From positions 1-64,000 of the forward strand of contig CASFTV010000022.1 of the NCBI GenBank assembly GCA_949297765.1: DNA of 64,000 bases, read 5' to 3'. Below are positions 53,095 through 61,920 of this stretch, in pieces. Below the pieces are notes generated by a model. The model did no database searches, was not told the DNA's origin, and saw only the letters and a program-made list of their open reading frames with translations. Each line of letters starts with the position of its first letter. Positions within the stretch are counted from its first letter, which is position 1. A program made the translations under genes and the position numbers. Origin of the DNA: an uncultured bacterium. GTDB lineage: Bacteria > Verrucomicrobiota > Lentisphaeria > Victivallales > UBA1829.

Positions 53095-53856
53095 TTACCA
53101 CGCATTCTCATGCCAGAAAAACTGATTGGCGGAAGCGGAGGACGAGCCGCTTGTTTTAGAGACCAGAAGCGCATGCGGGAGGCGCGCGGCATGCAGATCC
53201 CCGAATCCGACCGTTGCCCGCCACTGATGTCTCCGCGCAATCTCAGTTTCACTCCACATCTGCATGGAATTGTTTGTGATGGAGCCGTCATATCCGAGAT
53301 AGCCGATTTCACTGAGGAGCAGCCGGGAAGAGGGATAACGCATCTGGCGGAATTCATGCCAGCGCTCTGTCCGTGAGGTTCCAGGAGTTCCGGTCAGATA
53401 GGTGTTGAACGCGTAGCTGTTGTTCGGCGCATAGTTGCTGGAGACGATGCTTCGTTCCGGCCGGATTCCGTTTCCGTCGCGGCGCCCGGAGGGACAGACG
53501 GCAACCGGAAGAATGTCATAATTGTAAAACTCCTCATTCATTCCGCCGATGTCCTCATTCATGGTCCCGCCTCCGAGATAGGGAACGAGTGTCGATGGGC
53601 GGGTTTTCCGGTCGGCCGGACCGAACAGCTGACGGTCGTAGCGCCAGTGAGTCGTCCAGCGGATGCTGCCGTTGTTGTCGTCGGCATACATGCCGGCGGC
53701 ATTCCCGATCTGCCGGATCTGGGAAAGACAGCTGGAAGCATGTGCCGCCTCCCTGGCTTTGTTGAGTGCCGGAAGCAGAAGACCCGCAAGAATTGCGATG
53801 ATCGCAATGGTAATCAGCAGTTCCACAAGAGAAAACCGCCTTCTCCGGAAATTCAT
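53095..53856 (-). CDS. Type II pseudopilin-like protein (3 of 3), H-x9-DG motif degenerate
   Basis: The leader [14 protein letters not shown] has the cleavage site and Glu5, followed by [20 protein letters not shown]. The central part is tyrosine- and asparagine-rich. In the C-terminal region [13 protein letters not shown] replaces the expected H-x9-DG-H, so the motif reads GD instead of DG. It is 253 residues long. AAAGGAGAA precedes the ATG. It is 2 bp after a small secreted protein gene and 21 bp before the beta-helix gene, so all three form an operon divergent from a GntR/LacI regulator. Confidence 0.93.
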   Translation of the reverse strand: MNFRRRRFSLVELLITIAIIAILAGLLLPALNKAREAAHASSCLSQIRQIGNAAGMYADDNNGSIRWTTHWRYDRQLFGPADRKTRPSTLVPYLGGGTMNEDIGGMNEEFYNYDILPVAVCPSGRRDGNGIRPERSIVSSNYAPNNSYAFNTYLTGTPGTSRTERWHEFRQMRYPSSRLLLSEIGYLGYDGSITNNSMQMWSETEIARRHQWRATVGFGDLHAARLPHALLVSKTSGSSSASANQFFWHENAW

Positions 53857-53858
53857 GT

Positions 53859-54317
53859 TTATTCTCCTTTCTCCAGAGAGATCCGTTCCGCCGTGAGGGC
53901 GGCGCCGATGGTTTTCGTCGTTTGAATAGTCCGGATCAGCAGCTCCACCCGGTCCGCTTTTTCCGTGTTGAATTTTACGGAAAGGCGCGAGGGCGTTTTC
54001 CCGTTGCAGGGCGAGTCAAAACGCTTGAGTTCCTCTCCTTTGCGATAGAGCTTTACGGAAAGATAGGCAAGATCCGGCTGATCCGCTGTGAGTGTCGCGG
54101 AAAAAAGATAATTTGTTTCTCCTTCCAGTTTTTCGAAGTTTAAAACCGCTCCTCCGTGAAATTTCGTCTCCGCCCGGATGACAAGGTGCAGCTGCCCTTC
54201 CTTCTTTTCCAGGACTGTGCCTGCGGGATTCAACGATTTCCAGGAGTTCCCGAGCTCAACTGCCCCGGTCGAAACCGCAAAAATCAACGACAGAACCACG
54301 GATACATATTTCTTCAT
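53859..54317 (-). CDS. Small secreted beta-sandwich protein, possibly carbohydrate binding
   Basis: The 152-residue protein has a signal peptide ([20 protein letters not shown]) and one predicted jelly-roll-like domain. It contains [20 protein letters not shown] and [19 protein letters not shown], in the style of CBM4/9-type binding modules. No catalytic residues are evident. It is the first gene of the beta-helix operon. It may serve as a glycan-binding partner or be part of the secreted complex. Confidence 0.75.
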   Translation of the reverse strand: MKKYVSVVLSLIFAVSTGAVELGNSWKSLNPAGTVLEKKEGQLHLVIRAETKFHGGAVLNFEKLEGETNYLFSATLTADQPDLAYLSVKLYRKGEELKRFDSPCNGKTPSRLSVKFNTEKADRVELLIRTIQTTKTIGAALTAERISLEKGE

Positions 54318-54410
54318 GACGCCTCCCTTGTTTCAGAATCCTGCCCGATTCGCGGATCCGGAAATCCCGTCCCGGGAAAGATGTTGTTATATATTGTTAT
54401 ATTTTGTGTT

Positions 54411-54424
54411 GTATAATATTATAC
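54411..54424. promoter_or_regulatory. Perfect 14-bp palindrome between divergent beta-helix and GntR/GH110 operons
   Basis: GTATAATATTATAC is a perfect palindrome 94 bp before the secreted-protein start and about 130 bp before the regulator start. The spacing of GT and AC around an AT core fits GntR-type operators, so the adjacent GntR/LacI regulator is the likely ligand. The surrounding 54318-54552 is AT-rich and holds no gene. Confidence 0.55.
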
Positions 54425-54552
54425 TACATTTTTGGAAAAAACGCAACAGGAAATCCGGAAAAAAAAGAAAAAAATTTTTAAATGCAGTTGAAAAGAAAGA
54501 AAATCGAGATATTTTATAATAAAGTATAACATTTGCAGAACGAAGGATGACA

Positions 54553-55674
54553 ATGCAGCGGGAAAACGGACCCATACCTCAAATATGCCGGATGCTCCGG
54601 GAGCGCATTTCCTCCGGAGAATATCCTCCGGGGACGCGGCTTCCGACGACCCGGGAAATGGCGCGGGAGTACGGCGTATCCCTGGTGACTATGTCGCGTG
54701 CGGTCAATGAACTGAAACGGGAACGGCTGATTTCCGCCGCGAGCGGGAGCGGGATCTTTGTGCTTTCTCCGCCGGAAAACCGCTCTTCCGGAAATCATTT
54801 TACCGCATTTATCGACAACTGGCGGATTATCCGGAATTCTTCCGATGAGAGTTCCGGCCATTATTTTGCTCATCTGTTCGATGATATGGTTCTCGGGATT
54901 CAGGAACGCTGCCGGGAACTCAAGGTGGATCTTGAACTCCGTTTCATTCCGGAGGATTTTTATGAGGAGCCCGGCCGGATCGCGGATTTTCTTCACTGCT
55001 ACACGGAAAAGGCCACGGGAGTTCTGGCGGTGAATCTGGATGCACTGCCGCTGATTCAGGAGGCACTTCCGGAGATACCACTGGTGTTTCTGCATGCGGG
55101 ATCCTACCGGGCGGAGCATCTGCGGTACAATATGATTCTTCCGGATTTCTATATGACGGCGTTTCAGGCGGTTTCTTATCTGGCGGAACAAGGCTACCGC
55201 AGAATTGCCTGCGTCAGCGGAGAGATGGTTCCCGAAGCCTACTGTCTGCGGGTAAACGGATATCGGGATGCTCTGACCGCACATGGATTTTCTCCGGAAG
55301 AGGCCCGCGTGTTTCTCTGCGGAGAGAATCTGTTCCAGATCTCGGAATGTGCGGAGCGGATTCTGGAGCTGGATCCGTCCGAGCGTCCGGATGCGCTGTT
55401 CTGTCTCAACGACCAGCGGGCGATTGTCATGCTGGAAACCTTCCGCCGTCACGGGCTCCGGGTTCCGGAAGAGATTGCCGTAATGGGGTTTGACGGTTCT
55501 GCCGCGGCTCTGCGCCAGTCCATCTCCACGGCTCCGCAGCCCTTCCGCGCAATGGGAATCCGCGGAGTGGAAACGCTTCTCATGCTCCGGCGGAATCCCG
55601 GAATCGCTCCGCTGTTCCAGATGATGATTCATCCGCTTTTCATTGGATCGACCACCCGGACGGAAAGACGATGA
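54553..55674 (+). CDS. GntR-type HTH / LacI-type sensor regulator coupled to GH110
   Basis: The 373-residue protein has a GntR winged helix (PPGTRLPTTREMAREYG, VTMSRAVNELKRERL) and a LacI-type sensor. The sensor contains GYRRIACVSGEMVPEA, a conserved LacI-like strand, and PEEIAVMGFDGS. The ATG at 54553 is preferred over one six bases upstream because AAGGA is then spaced 5 nt instead of touching the start. Its stop codon overlaps the GH110 start by 4 bp. It probably controls both its own operon and the divergent pseudopilin/beta-helix operon. Confidence 0.9.
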   Translation: MQRENGPIPQICRMLRERISSGEYPPGTRLPTTREMAREYGVSLVTMSRAVNELKRERLISAASGSGIFVLSPPENRSSGNHFTAFIDNWRIIRNSSDESSGHYFAHLFDDMVLGIQERCRELKVDLELRFIPEDFYEEPGRIADFLHCYTEKATGVLAVNLDALPLIQEALPEIPLVFLHAGSYRAEHLRYNMILPDFYMTAFQAVSYLAEQGYRRIACVSGEMVPEAYCLRVNGYRDALTAHGFSPEEARVFLCGENLFQISECAERILELDPSERPDALFCLNDQRAIVMLETFRRHGLRVPEEIAVMGFDGSAAALRQSISTAPQPFRAMGIRGVETLLMLRRNPGIAPLFQMMIHPLFIGSTTRTERR

Positions 55675-57251
55675 GAGACCGCTTTATCGCTCCTTCCGAT
55701 GATTGCGGCAGGGCTCTTGCTGCGATTCTTTCTGAAACGGATTCTTCCGGAACGGTGCTGCACATGGAGCCGGGACGATATGTTTTCCATAAAAAGGATG
55801 CCTCGGAACTGCCGCTGTCCATCAGCAATGCAAATGCGGGCGACGGTTCCGTTTTTGTGCGTCATGCCGCAATTTTCCTGCGGGGAAAACGGAATCTCGT
55901 TCTGGATGGTCATGGAGCGGAGCTCTGGTTTGACGGAGATCTCTCCCCGCTGATTCTGCTGGATTGTGAAAATCTTGTGCTCCGGAACTTTTCGATTCAT
56001 TTTGTCCGTCCGCGAGTTTCCGAACTCCGGCTTCTGTCCGTCGAGGGGAAGAGAGCCGATTTCTCCGTTTCTCCCGATTCCCCGTTTGTGATTGCCGGCG
56101 GACGGCTTCTCTGGATCAATGCCGACGGGAAAGCGGAGTATCCGGAATCGGTCATCGCGCAATGTGCCTCTCCCGATGGAAGGCGCAATCTGAGAAGCCG
56201 TTTTCATCCGCTTTGCGCGGCGCTTTCCGCTGAACGGACGGGGGAATACACGGTGCGTCTCCGTTTTCCGGATCCGTTTCCCGGACAATGCGGCGAGGTC
56301 TGGCAGTTCCGCGATCCTGCCCGGAACGAAATCGGCATCCTGCTGGATCATTGCAGAAAAATTCAGATGGAGGAGGTGCATCTGCATTTTACGCCCGGAC
56401 TCGGCGTGATTGCCCAGATGTCGCGGGATCTCCGTTTTCATAAACTGGTCCATGCTCCGTCGGAGGCCGGCGGGCGGGTCTGTGCGGCATTCGCCGACTG
56501 TGTTCATATTTCTGCATGCAGGGGAAGCGTGGAGCTTTCGGAATGTTCTTTTTCCGGATCGCAGGACGATCCGGTCAATGTTCACGGAATTTATCTGAAA
56601 CTTGAAAAAGCGGACGGGAACGAACTTTCTCTCCGCTTCATGCAGGCGGAAACCTGGGGGATTCTGCCGTTTGAACCGGGGGACCGGGTGGCGCTGGTCG
56701 ACGGGAAAACGCTTTCGCGTCTGGAATACCGGACGGTGACGGCCGCATTCCCGGACGGGAATCATCGGATCCGCCTGCTTCTTTCCGAACCCTTTTCCCT
56801 CCGTCCGGACTCCGCTGTGATCGAGAATATGAGCGCATATCCGGATACTGTGATCCGGGATTGCTCCTTTTCCGGATATCCGACACGGGGCATCCTGCTG
56901 ACTTCCGCGGGCCGATGTGCCATTCTGCGCAACACGTTTTTTCATGCGTCTCCGTTTCCCGCCGTCTATATTTCCGGGGATGCGGGGAGCTGGTACGAGT
57001 CCGGCGGGGTGACGGATCTTGAGATCTCCGGCAACACCTTTTACGGCTGCGGACAACCGGCAATCGCCATTCTTCCGGAAACCGTGCCGGACTCCGATGC
57101 GCCGGTTCACGACACGATCCGGATTTTCGGAAACCGGTTTGAAAACTGCGCATTCCCGTGGCTTGAATGGCGGAATACCGCAAATCTCATCACCGACATT
57201 CCTGCGCGGAAAATCCGGCGGAATGGCGGGGCGGAACAGAGTGCGGGATAA
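55671..57251 (+). CDS. GH110 alpha-1,3-galactosidase
   Basis: GH110 enzymes are inverting beta-helix exo-galactosidases that remove alpha-1,3-linked galactose, including the blood group B determinant. The hallmark GSQDDPVNVHG is present, with D299 and D300. D276 in AFADCVHIS lies 23 residues before, the spacing that I recall for the three catalytic aspartates of characterised members. The 526-residue length fits. There is no signal peptide, whereas most known members are secreted, so it may act on imported oligosaccharides. It is coupled by an ATGA overlap to the GntR/LacI regulator. Confidence 0.9.
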   Translation: MRDRFIAPSDDCGRALAAILSETDSSGTVLHMEPGRYVFHKKDASELPLSISNANAGDGSVFVRHAAIFLRGKRNLVLDGHGAELWFDGDLSPLILLDCENLVLRNFSIHFVRPRVSELRLLSVEGKRADFSVSPDSPFVIAGGRLLWINADGKAEYPESVIAQCASPDGRRNLRSRFHPLCAALSAERTGEYTVRLRFPDPFPGQCGEVWQFRDPARNEIGILLDHCRKIQMEEVHLHFTPGLGVIAQMSRDLRFHKLVHAPSEAGGRVCAAFADCVHISACRGSVELSECSFSGSQDDPVNVHGIYLKLEKADGNELSLRFMQAETWGILPFEPGDRVALVDGKTLSRLEYRTVTAAFPDGNHRIRLLLSEPFSLRPDSAVIENMSAYPDTVIRDCSFSGYPTRGILLTSAGRCAILRNTFFHASPFPAVYISGDAGSWYESGGVTDLEISGNTFYGCGQPAIAILPETVPDSDAPVHDTIRIFGNRFENCAFPWLEWRNTANLITDIPARKIRRNGGAEQSAG

Positions 57252-57389
57252 AATCTGTCTCTTTTGAGACGGGATCGCAGGAAGAAGATGGAACGGAAAA
57301 ATCCGAGCTCTCCCGGAGGCCGTTTTCCTGATCGTTCCGCATCTCTCCTCCTGCGAGCCGCACCCGGGCGGCCGGGCCGGCGCGGAGAG

Positions 57390-58638
57390 TCAGATTCCCG
57401 TGTCGGATTTTGAATCGGAGCTTCCGGGTTCCTTTCCGCCGAACTGTGCGGACCAGTCCGGATTTCCGGGACCGAAATGTTTCAGCATCACGATCGGCTC
57501 GCAGGCGGATTCATTGACGATGGTCACACCGTTTTTGGCGGCGGTTTCCGAGACGAAGTATTCATCGCATGTCCGTTCGCCGAATCGGATCATTGCGGGG
57601 GTCTCGACCGGCATTCCGTTCAGCGTGCCGTGTCCCTGCATCATGATGAGTCCGTAGGCGGCGGAATCCTGAACAAACACCGTCCGGCCGGGGAGGACGG
57701 TCAGCTCCTTGGCGGAAACGGACGGTGATTTGTAGCAGATCCATCGGTCGATGGCGCCCGGAACCTCTCTGATGGCCTCGACCGGCCGCATGAAGCGGTG
57801 GCGGCGGAATTCCGGATCAATGTTCCGTTCCCAGTCCATGTTGGAGATCAGATAGTCGAAGTCGCCGATCTTCTCCGGCGGACAGTTTTTCCAGAGGAGC
57901 GACTCGGAGATGAGCTGATCGTCCACAAGACTCTGCCACATCGCATAGACATCGCTTGCGAACTGCGGCTCATAGGTGCAGAGGGAGCCGGGTGCGTGCA
58001 GGATTCCCGGAGGGACGTCCCAGCCCGTTCCCGGTTCCAGACGATAGGCCTTTGACAGATTCGTGATCTTGTTGTCGCCTCTGGAGAAATTTTCCAGGCA
58101 TTGACGGACCTGTTCTTTTGTCGTTCCCGGTTCGAATCCGAAGAACGTGAACGGGAAATGTCCGCCGTGGTTGTTGAGCTGGGGGGGGAAAATAGTAGCT
58201 TTCCGGTTTCCCGTGCTGTCCGACGAGTTTTGCGTGCTCTTCCCTGTGATGAATATGATGCGGGAGCGGACCCAGGTTGTCAAAGAACTTGGAGTAGACC
58301 GGCCAGCTGCGGTACTGATTCCAGATGCGTTCGCCGAGCAGTTCCGCACCGAGTTCCTCCACCGCCTCGGTCAGCGGGATGAGTTCGCCGTCCTCCGCGA
58401 CCAGATGGCTGATGCCTTCGTTGACACCGGTCAGCGGGCCGTTGTCGGCGGGAGTGGTGCAGCCGAGCCAGCGTTCGTCGATGCCGCCGCGATTGCCGCC
58501 GAGCGCATAATAGTCGTCGGGATGCAGTTTGATGCGCCGTCCCGGAATGCAGAAGGAACGCGGGACCCAGTTCGGAGCAAGACGGAATATCCCGCCGCCC
58601 TGTTCAAACGCCGTTCGGATTTTTGCGGAATTCTTCAT
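57390..58638 (-). pseudogene. PMI-like cupin protein gene with a frameshift at a G8 (C8 on coding strand) tract
   Basis: Two frames together encode one cupin/PMI-type protein of about 415 residues. The N-terminal part (from the ATG at 58638) contains LPHHIHHREEHAK and GKPESYYF. The C-terminal part contains HGGHFPFTFFGFEPGTTK and WDVPPGILHAPGS. The join is at 58181-58188, eight G on the plus strand. Removing one base restores the reading frame and the conserved SYYFPPQLNNHGGH sequence. The protein would bind metal through the HxH-type residues and probably isomerises a sugar phosphate or free sugar. The start overlaps the upstream gene by 4 bp. A sequencing error, phase variation and a real pseudogene are all possible. 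Confidence 0.8.
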
Positions 58639-60680
58639 TTGAATTTTTCTCCTTTTCCTGATTGTATTTGAAAAATTTCGCCGTACCGCAGTTCCGGGAT
58701 CCGGAACCGAAGTGCTCTGCCGTCCCATTCCGGTGGAAGATCCGCTCCGTCGGACACCCGGATGACCCGGTCCGGCCTTTCCGGATGAAGAATGGAAAAT
58801 TCGACATCGCGGAGCGGGATCACCGGCGACTCCTCCTGACGGTTGACGACACAAAGCAGTTCGTCTCCGTTTTCCGCGGTCAGGCGCGTGATCTCCGCCG
58901 ATTCCGCAAGATTTTTTTCTTCCAGCAGAAACGGCGGGAGGAATTCCCGGAAAAGAGCTTTCAGGAACTCCCGCTGAGAACAGTGATCCTCCAGCGCGAT
59001 CGGAGATGCCTGCCAGAGACAGACTCCTTTTCCGAACCGGTGAACCGTCAGCGCCGGATATTCCGTCCTCTTTCCCGGCGGATTGGAGTGGATCGACGCG
59101 TAGTGATCGGGATCGTTGACCGGAAAGTCGGGGACGCTCAGGGTGCATCGGACCTCCGTTCCCGCCCGGGGATGCGCCAGCGGAACACATCCTTCGGCGA
59201 AAACAAGCGCTTCTCCCGTGTAGGTCACGGAATCGGATCGTTTGCCGGGCCAGTCCACGCCGAAGACATCCGCCAGGGCGAAATTTCCGGTGCTCCGTCC
59301 ATCCGGAGTGTAGAACGAGGTCGCACCGGTGGCGATCAGCGTCCCGCCGTTCCGGACGAACTCCCGCAGACGTTCGACCTCCTCCGGGGCAAGATACGCC
59401 GCATTGCAGACGATCAGCGCCTTCAGATCCCCATACGGCTCCGGAGAATTCACAACGACGCGCCACGGAATGTGCAGACGGTTCAGGATGCCGCTCGTCC
59501 CGAGCGTTTCGTCCAGAACAGCGTTTCTGCGGATCGACATGTTGTTTGCCCGTCCGCCGTTGAATTCATTCAGCTTCCATCCGTTCCAGTTCCGGTCGAC
59601 ACAGCCGGTCATGGAAAAATAGAGTCCGACATCCGCCGTCAGGCGTCCGCCCGGATTGCGGAGCGCGTTCCGGAACGGTTCCAGACGCCGGTTCAGATCA
59701 CGGAGGCGGCGGTAGAAATTCTCTTCCAGGGTTCCGTCCGGATTGATCGCGTCGATGAACAGATACGCCCCGCCGTTGGCGAGCGTGGTCAGCGCACTCA
59801 GAAAAAGTTCCTCATCCGATTTCGCGGACGTGTGATCGTTCAGCGCGACGCAGCGGGAGGTCATGTATTCAAAGGGCGGAGTATGCGTATAGGCATCGAA
59901 CACTTTGAGCGCGAAACGCTGCTGGAGTTTCCCTCCGTAGAAATCTCCGGACGCATAATCGGAGGCCGCCGCAATGGTGTCGGACTGCCCCAGATACCAT
60001 CCGTGCAGGACGGGCGAAAACTGGTGGGTGACGGAAATGCCCGGTCTGGTCCGGCGGACAAAACCGGTCAGAGCTTCGGCAAACTCTCCGAGGGAGCGCT
60101 CGCGGAAACGCTGAAAGGAGACCCATTCGGGGGAATCCCAGTCGATGATTTCCGGGAAGGGCTTCCCATATTTCCGGCGGCAGGCACTGCAGCAGCAGAT
60201 GGAGGGCCAGAAGGTCATGTCGATGAAAATTCCGTCGATGTCGTAGTTCAGGATTTCCGCGATCTGGCGTTCATAGAACGCGAGGGCGTCCGGCTGATTC
60301 GGACAGGTGTAATGGTAACGGCCGTCGTGATCGGATCCGGTGTTGTCGCGGATCCGGGTGTGCGGCAGACGGCGCGCGCAGTCGTTGTGATAGACAACGG
60401 TGTAATAGGCGAGGGGGACGATTCCCGCTTTCCGCAGTCCGGCGACTGTTTCTCCGAAGAGATCCCGTCCGTCCAGATTCGCATGCGGATGGCCGGCCGC
60501 GGTCGGATAGTAACAGTTCCCGTTGTGGTCGCAGGCGTAGACCATCGCGGATTCCACGCCCGAAAGACGGACCAGACGGAGATATTCCTCCACGGAAAAG
60601 TTCCGCATATACGATGGTTTCTGATCGGTGATATGGCTGTCAATCAGCAGTCTGCTGTAACAGGATTTTTCCCATTTCAT
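58635..60680 (-). CDS. Putative glycoside hydrolase, GHL6/alpha-L-fucosidase-like with GH42-type C-terminal module
   Basis: The 681-residue protein has a TIM barrel with the sequence DGIFIDMTFWPSICCCSACRRKYG (shown in part: IFIDMTFWPS). This is found in the hypothetical glycosyl hydrolase group distantly related to fucosidases and GH42. Candidate acidic residues are the aspartate of FIDMTF and those of SDYASGDFYGG. A Rossmann-like beta-galactosidase trimerisation module follows (ALIVCNAAYLAPEEVERLR, TLIATGATSFY). No signal peptide is present. The gene is the first of a two-gene unit with the PMI-like cupin, divergent from an AraC gene. The substrate is unknown. Confidence 0.8.
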   Translation of the reverse strand: MKWEKSCYSRLLIDSHITDQKPSYMRNFSVEEYLRLVRLSGVESAMVYACDHNGNCYYPTAAGHPHANLDGRDLFGETVAGLRKAGIVPLAYYTVVYHNDCARRLPHTRIRDNTGSDHDGRYHYTCPNQPDALAFYERQIAEILNYDIDGIFIDMTFWPSICCCSACRRKYGKPFPEIIDWDSPEWVSFQRFRERSLGEFAEALTGFVRRTRPGISVTHQFSPVLHGWYLGQSDTIAAASDYASGDFYGGKLQQRFALKVFDAYTHTPPFEYMTSRCVALNDHTSAKSDEELFLSALTTLANGGAYLFIDAINPDGTLEENFYRRLRDLNRRLEPFRNALRNPGGRLTADVGLYFSMTGCVDRNWNGWKLNEFNGGRANNMSIRRNAVLDETLGTSGILNRLHIPWRVVVNSPEPYGDLKALIVCNAAYLAPEEVERLREFVRNGGTLIATGATSFYTPDGRSTGNFALADVFGVDWPGKRSDSVTYTGEALVFAEGCVPLAHPRAGTEVRCTLSVPDFPVNDPDHYASIHSNPPGKRTEYPALTVHRFGKGVCLWQASPIALEDHCSQREFLKALFREFLPPFLLEEKNLAESAEITRLTAENGDELLCVVNRQEESPVIPLRDVEFSILHPERPDRVIRVSDGADLPPEWDGRALRFRIPELRYGEIFQIQSGKGEKFK

Positions 60681-60797
60681 GATGTTGTTTCTCCCGCGTT
60701 CTGGTGTTCCGCCTGTTTCCGCTTTTTTTTAGATTATACTCCGGAACAGCGGATTTGAAAAGAAGACAAATCAATCATTTCCAGCACAAAACGGGGA

Positions 60798-60844
60798 TTC
60801 CGCATTGTTTTTGCGGAAAGTCGGATTATCTTAGATGCGGAAAG
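60798..60844. promoter_or_regulatory. TGCGGAAA repeats upstream of the AraC gene
   Basis: TTCCGCA (60798-60804) and TGCGGAA (60812-60818) form an inverted repeat, and TGCGGAAAG recurs as a direct repeat at 60812-60820 and 60836-60844, 24 bp apart. The element lies about 30 bp before the AraC start and is a likely regulator site for the divergent hydrolase/cupin pair. Confidence 0.4.
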
Positions 60845-60873
60845 GATCTTGAACCGCGATTCAAAGGGATGCC

Positions 60874-61785
60874 ATGACCCCGGAACTGCTTCCTCAAACG
60901 CCATGTACCAGTGTCCTCCGCCGGATTTGTCCCTCGGTGGGCCCGGTCTGCCGGACAAACTGGCCGGCAGGACATATCGAGCGGAATCGACGGATTTATG
61001 ACTACGAATTCGTCTACTTCAGCTCCGGACGCGGAAGAATCCTGACGGAAGGGAAAAACTGTTTCTGCGGACCGGGGGATGCCGTCCTGATTCCGCCGGG
61101 AATCGCGCATTGCACCATCAGCGACACCCGGACGGAGCGCTGGTGCATCCATTTTGACTGGTATTCCGACTGCAAAGCCCATTACAGCAAACCGTCGATA
61201 TTTGTCTATGTGGATGAACGCGAAGAGTTTGACGAGTCCCAGCGTGCGCTTCCCCCTCCGGAGGAACTGGAGATTCCCGATCTTCTGCAGAGACATTTCT
61301 CCTTGCAGGAACAATCCACTCTTCAGCCGTTGCTTCAGGAGTATTTTCTGCTTTCTCCGGATGGTTTGCGCGAGGAGTTTCATCGACAGGGGGTCCTGCT
61401 TTCGATTCTCGGGTATCTTCTGGATGCGAATTCCTCCCCGGTGCGGAAGCCGGAAAAACTGAACACCCGTTTTTTTGAAGCCAAAAGCCGGGTCGACATG
61501 CAGTTCGCCAATTCCGCATTTTCGGTATCTTCCCTGGCCCGGGAACTGCATCTTTCGCCGAACCATCTGACGAAGCTGTTCCGGAGCAAGATGGGCTTGT
61601 CCGTCCATCACTACCTGATGATGCGCCGCATCTCCTCCGCCCGGCACCTGCTGGCCGATACGACGCGTTCCATCGGGGAGATCGCCGAGTGCTGCGGTTT
61701 TGAGAATCCCAATTATTTTGCCCGGTATTTCCGCAAAATCACCGGAATGACTCCGACAGAATTCCGCCGGGAAAATCATCCATGA
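60874..61785 (+). CDS. AraC-family transcriptional regulator
   Basis: The 303-residue protein has an N-terminal cupin sensor (YDYEFVYFSSGRGRILTEG, then PPGIAHCTIS) and a C-terminal double HTH. HTH1 is SLARELHLSPNHLTKLFR, and HTH2 contains IAECCGFENPNYFARYFR. The family is usually sugar responsive. AAGGGA precedes the ATG by about 6 nt. It is divergent from the hydrolase/cupin pair and is its probable activator. Confidence 0.92.
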   Translation: MTPELLPQTPCTSVLRRICPSVGPVCRTNWPAGHIERNRRIYDYEFVYFSSGRGRILTEGKNCFCGPGDAVLIPPGIAHCTISDTRTERWCIHFDWYSDCKAHYSKPSIFVYVDEREEFDESQRALPPPEELEIPDLLQRHFSLQEQSTLQPLLQEYFLLSPDGLREEFHRQGVLLSILGYLLDANSSPVRKPEKLNTRFFEAKSRVDMQFANSAFSVSSLARELHLSPNHLTKLFRSKMGLSVHHYLMMRRISSARHLLADTTRSIGEIAECCGFENPNYFARYFRKITGMTPTEFRRENHP

Positions 61786-61920
61786 TCCGCGTTTTTCCGC
61801 AGTTCGCTGGCGGGTGTGCAAGGAGGATTCCGGCGGACTCTTCCGCTCCGATGTTCATCGTTCTTCCGCTTGCTTCGGGGGACCGCTTCCCGGACAAAAA
61901 CGGGAGAGAGACTTGCGGAA

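Noticed and set aside
57257-57270. GTCTC-TTTT-GAGAC hairpin after GH110 as a terminator
   Set aside because: The stem is only 5 bp and no T run follows.
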